From: Flammeovirgaceae bacterium
GTDB lineage: Bacteria; Bacteroidota; Bacteroidia; Cytophagales; Cyclobacteriaceae
Length of the DNA: 8,550 nt
NCBI GenBank assembly: GCA_003229495.1
Contig: QIEB01000257.1
Span: 1 to 8,550, forward strand
Direction: 5' to 3'
Position 1 is the first letter of the stretch. Every line of letters begins with the position of its first letter. Of the stretch, positions 5,938 through 8,550 are shown piece after piece. A program made the translations under genes and the position numbers. Under the pieces are notes generated by a model. That model was not told the origin of the DNA, made no database searches, and saw nothing but the letters and a program-made list of their open reading frames with translations.

Positions 5938-7581
5938 ATGAAAAATATTTGCAAGGTCATTTTTGGAATATTATTGCTGTGTATGGTTCAATGCCAATCA
6001 GAAACGGCAAATACCGCACCCGCAATTGTCTCAGTGACTTATGAAATTGTCAGTATCGAACCATATATTATCCGGGTCAAAGTAGACGTAGAGGATGCCG
6101 ATAATGACCCTGTTAAATTAGAATACAAAGTAGACAGTGAAATGGGAATTAGTGGTAATGAACAAACAGAGATAACACTTGACGATCTCTCAAAGACCTA
6201 CAGCCTTACCGTAACAGCCACGGATAGTGAAAATAACACCACGGAAACCACCATAAAAATAGATTCTCCTTTGGTGAATGTTGAGGTGCAGACGGCTCAG
6301 ACATATCAAACAATAGTTGGATTCGGTGGATACGGAAGTTGGAGGCCTCTTTGGTACAATTTCGGAACCATAGAAAATATTGTTAAGGATGAATTTATTG
6401 ACCTTATGGTAAATGATTTGGGTCTGGTTGTTCTTCGTGATGAAATCATCATACAACCTTCACCTGAAAAGAATGTTTTTGATCCTTCAAGGCTGAATGA
6501 AAATGATAATCCTCAAAAAATAGGCTGGACACTCGATGGTCGTATTTACTTATATAAGGCATACAAAGAAGCTATTGAAAAAAATGGAGATGATTTTAAG
6601 TTGATTTTAACAGTTTGGACGCCACCGGAATGGATGAAAGAATACGATGGTGATCCCTGTAAAGGAACTCTAAAACCTGAACAATATGAAAACTTTGCCG
6701 ATTATCTGGTAACGTATGTAAAATATGTGGAAGAGCAGACAGGGAGTAAAGTATTTGGGGTCAGTATACAAAATGAACCTACGCTTACTCATGTAGATAA
6801 TCCAACGTGTTCGAGCCCGCTGACAGGAGAGGAATACCGGGACCTTCTAAAGACAACAGTAACAAAGTTCAGAGCTGCTAACATGGATAACCAATTTTAC
6901 GGGCCAGAAACTGTAAAATTTCTTGAAAGGATGGATAGAACCTTGTCAGTAACCATGCAAGACCCTGAAGTGGCTCCAATGTTACAAAGCGTTGCGGTTC
7001 ATAGTTATGCCGGAGATGGTATTGAGCCGGGCAGTGGCACTGCAGTTGAGTGGAAAAATATGTGGGACTTTGCCCAGCAAGCAGGGCCAAAAGATCTCTG
7101 GATGACTGAAACCACCAATCCACTTGATTGGAATGGTGCTATGATCGCAGCCAAACGCATTATGGCGGCATTAAACTATGGCAACATAAGCATGTGGTGC
7201 TGGTGGAAACTCAGCGATCAAAATCCTGACGTCCAGAACTTACTGGTGGATGGTCAGGTAACCCCGGAAACAGTGAAATACTATGCCTCCAAACATTTCT
7301 TCAGGTATATAAGACCTGGTTATCAAAGAGTGGATGCAACATCCTCTTATCCCTCAGTCGGAACATCTGTGTTTAGAAAACCGGGAACAGACCAATTTGT
7401 GGCCGTGATCATTAATGATACTGATCAACAAAGAGTAATAAAAATCGAGGGATTAACTTCTTCAGGTAAATATGACCTGATAACCACTGGTGATGGAGAT
7501 TATGTGGTTAATAAAGGGCAATTCGATCCTGCCTCCGGGATATTACTTGAACCATTTAGTATTGCCACCATTTTCAATTAG
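5938..7581 (+). CDS. GH30-family glycosidase, lipoprotein-like, with N-terminal Ig-like domain
   Basis: A secreted retaining glycoside hydrolase; GH30 members cleave beta-linked glucans, glucuronoxylan, fucosides or glucosylceramide. I set the start at ATG 5938 because it begins M-K-N-I-C-K followed by a hydrophobic stretch ending C-M-V-Q-C-Q-S-E; Cys19 (or Cys15) may be lipidated, though Gln before Cys19 is unusual. The frame extends upstream to a TTG at 5791 inside a palindrome. Residues ~26-110 form an Ig/cadherin-like beta domain (V-D-V-E-D-A-D-N-D-P-V, then T-V-T-A-T-D-S-E-N-N). The catalytic barrel starts at T-I-V-G-F-G-G-Y-G (125-133), has T-V-W-T-P-P-E-W-M (225-233), acid/base Glu280 in S-I-Q-N-E-P, V-H-S-Y (354-357) and nucleophile Glu391 in W-M-T-E-T. 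The side beta-sandwich follows H-F-F-R-Y-I-R-P-G-Y (453-462) to the end. 547 residues, complete. It is 6 nt upstream of a second GH30, clearly co-transcribed. Subfamily and substrate are not decided by eye. Confidence 0.9.
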   Translation: MKNICKVIFGILLLCMVQCQSETANTAPAIVSVTYEIVSIEPYIIRVKVDVEDADNDPVKLEYKVDSEMGISGNEQTEITLDDLSKTYSLTVTATDSENNTTETTIKIDSPLVNVEVQTAQTYQTIVGFGGYGSWRPLWYNFGTIENIVKDEFIDLMVNDLGLVVLRDEIIIQPSPEKNVFDPSRLNENDNPQKIGWTLDGRIYLYKAYKEAIEKNGDDFKLILTVWTPPEWMKEYDGDPCKGTLKPEQYENFADYLVTYVKYVEEQTGSKVFGVSIQNEPTLTHVDNPTCSSPLTGEEYRDLLKTTVTKFRAANMDNQFYGPETVKFLERMDRTLSVTMQDPEVAPMLQSVAVHSYAGDGIEPGSGTAVEWKNMWDFAQQAGPKDLWMTETTNPLDWNGAMIAAKRIMAALNYGNISMWCWWKLSDQNPDVQNLLVDGQVTPETVKYYASKHFFRYIRPGYQRVDATSSYPSVGTSVFRKPGTDQFVAVIINDTDQQRVIKIEGLTSSGKYDLITTGDGDYVVNKGQFDPASGILLEPFSIATIFN

Positions 7582-7587
7582 CATTAT

Positions 7588-8550
7588 ATGAAACGAATAT
7601 CTATTCGTTTACCATTAATTATTATTGGGGCCATTGCAGTCATCTTATTCACATCATGTAGTACCTACCAACCCACAGGAGAGGAAGGAATTCAAATTGA
7701 CATTGATATCAGATACCAAACGATTGAAGGGTTCGGAAGCTGTGTGGTGAACTATAAAGATTTTCCAGAGACCTATTCTGATCCTGAATTTCTTGACCGG
7801 GTGGTAAACGATCTTGGACTTAGTATAGTCCGTATTCCATTAATGGAGCATTTGGAATGGGAAAATGATGATGATGATCCCAACCATTTCAATTGGGATG
7901 GCTTTTGGCTTAAAAATAATATAGGACGCAAAGGCCTGGAGGAATCTATGAAACTTTTGCAGAAATTCAAAGACAGGGGAGTGCAGCGTTTCATGGCAAC
8001 CCCATGGTCCCCCCCAGATTACCTTAAAACTACACGAGCACCAATTCAGGGCGGTTACCTGCGTGCGGATATGTTGGAAGAATATGCAGAATATCTCGCA
8101 GCTCAGATCATTCTTGCAAAAAAGAATTACGGCATTGATTTGAATTGGGTTGGTCTTCAAAATGAATTGCTCTTTGTTCAATTCTATCGTTCCTGTGTTT
8201 ACAACCCATGGCTTCTGAAAGAAACTCTAAAGACTGTGAGTAAAAAGTTTAAAAAGGAGGGAATTAATTCTAAAATATTAATGCCTGAAGATATGATGTT
8301 CGTTGACAGAATGCTCTACCATATCGATCCCACCATGAATGATCCGGAAACAAGAAATTTTTATGGGGCCTTTGGCGCTCACCGTAAAGGTGGAAGGGAT
8401 GACTTAGAAACCTGGGTGGCAGCAACATCAAAATACCATAAGCAAAATTGGATGACAGAAACTTCAGGGCATCCACAAACCTGGAAGGGTGCACTGAAAC
8501 TGGCAAACGACATTCAGGATTATCTGGTATATGGCAATTTTAGCGCTTGG
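7588..8550 (+). CDS. Second GH30-family glycosidase, lipoprotein, C-terminus cut by window edge
   Basis: Another retaining GH30-type glycosidase, with 321 residues visible before the right edge; the end of the barrel and the side beta-sandwich are missing. The start ATG 7588 precedes a good lipoprotein signal: M-K-R-I-S-I-R, a hydrophobic core, then L-F-T-S-C with lipidated Cys24, so it is predicted membrane-anchored outside the cytoplasm, possibly on the cell surface. Unlike its neighbour it has no Ig-like domain and enters the barrel at T-I-E-G-F-G-S (45-51). Further motifs are A-T-P-W-S-P-P-D-Y (137-145), acid/base Glu193 in L-Q-N-E-L (Leu replaces the usual Pro), and nucleophile Glu291 in W-M-T-E-T-S-G. 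A (GAT)4 run at 7867-7878 codes for D-D-D-D (94-97). It follows the first GH30 stop by 6 nt. The two are clearly diverged paralogues, not a recent duplication, and may cleave different linkages of the same glycan. Confidence 0.9.
   Translation, partial: MKRISIRLPLIIIGAIAVILFTSCSTYQPTGEEGIQIDIDIRYQTIEGFGSCVVNYKDFPETYSDPEFLDRVVNDLGLSIVRIPLMEHLEWENDDDDPNHFNWDGFWLKNNIGRKGLEESMKLLQKFKDRGVQRFMATPWSPPDYLKTTRAPIQGGYLRADMLEEYAEYLAAQIILAKKNYGIDLNWVGLQNELLFVQFYRSCVYNPWLLKETLKTVSKKFKKEGINSKILMPEDMMFVDRMLYHIDPTMNDPETRNFYGAFGAHRKGGRDDLETWVAATSKYHKQNWMTETSGHPQTWKGALKLANDIQDYLVYGNFSAW

Noticed and set aside
8006..8015. Possible frameshift at the seven-C run in the second GH30
   Set aside because: The frame on both sides is right and encodes the conserved T-P-W-S-P-P-D, so no indel is needed.
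7773..8506. Minus-strand open frames opposite the second GH30
   Set aside because: They lie antisense to a well-supported GH30 frame and show no domain or start signal.

Overview
The window reads as a piece of a Bacteroidota-like chromosome, probably a marine or soil saprophyte. This is inferred from moderate AT-richness, the near absence of Shine-Dalgarno sequences before the starts, predicted lipoprotein signals on the secreted glycosidases, and the gene families present. I cannot name a genus. All genes fit one theme: breakdown of an extracellular glycan and uptake and metabolism of its sugars.

Layout. The left two thirds (1-5702) lies entirely on the minus strand. In transcription order it holds a cupin-type glucose-6-phosphate isomerase (5702-5139), a GntR/FCD transcription regulator (5099-4449), a secreted serine hydrolase of the beta-lactamase/penicillin-binding-protein fold (4309-2894) that runs into a clan GH-A-like glycosidase with a C-terminal beta-sandwich (3003-1762), an Asp/Glu racemase-superfamily protein (1755-1096), and an MFS transporter of the anion:cation symporter type (1073 to beyond the left edge). 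Gaps are 39 nt, 139 nt (37 nt if an unlikely TTG start is used), an overlap, 6 nt and 22 nt, so one operon, or two closely spaced ones, is likely. The right third (5938-8550) is transcribed the other way and holds two GH30-family glycosidases 6 nt apart, the second cut by the window edge. A 235-bp divergent intergenic region (5703-5937) with a 27-bp palindrome separates the two arms.

How it may work together. The two GH30 lipoproteins and the serine hydrolase-glycosidase would attack a glycan outside the cytoplasm. The MFS carrier would import a released, probably acidic, sugar. The cupin isomerase and the racemase-like enzyme would act on cytoplasmic intermediates, and the GntR protein would sense one of them. 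The substrate cannot be read from sequence alone.

Most notable points. (1) The serine hydrolase and the glycosidase appear to be one reading frame broken by a +1 shift inside a conserved motif near 2940-2953; restored, it would be a roughly 850-residue two-domain enzyme. (2) The racemase-like protein keeps only one of the two catalytic cysteines. (3) The serine hydrolase lacks the usual K-T-G/H-x-G third motif. (4) The second GH30 has QNEL instead of QNEP. (5) A GAATTCAGAATTCA repeat occurs at both the divergent promoter and upstream of the serine hydrolase gene. I see no RNA gene, CRISPR array, transposase or clear intrinsic terminator.
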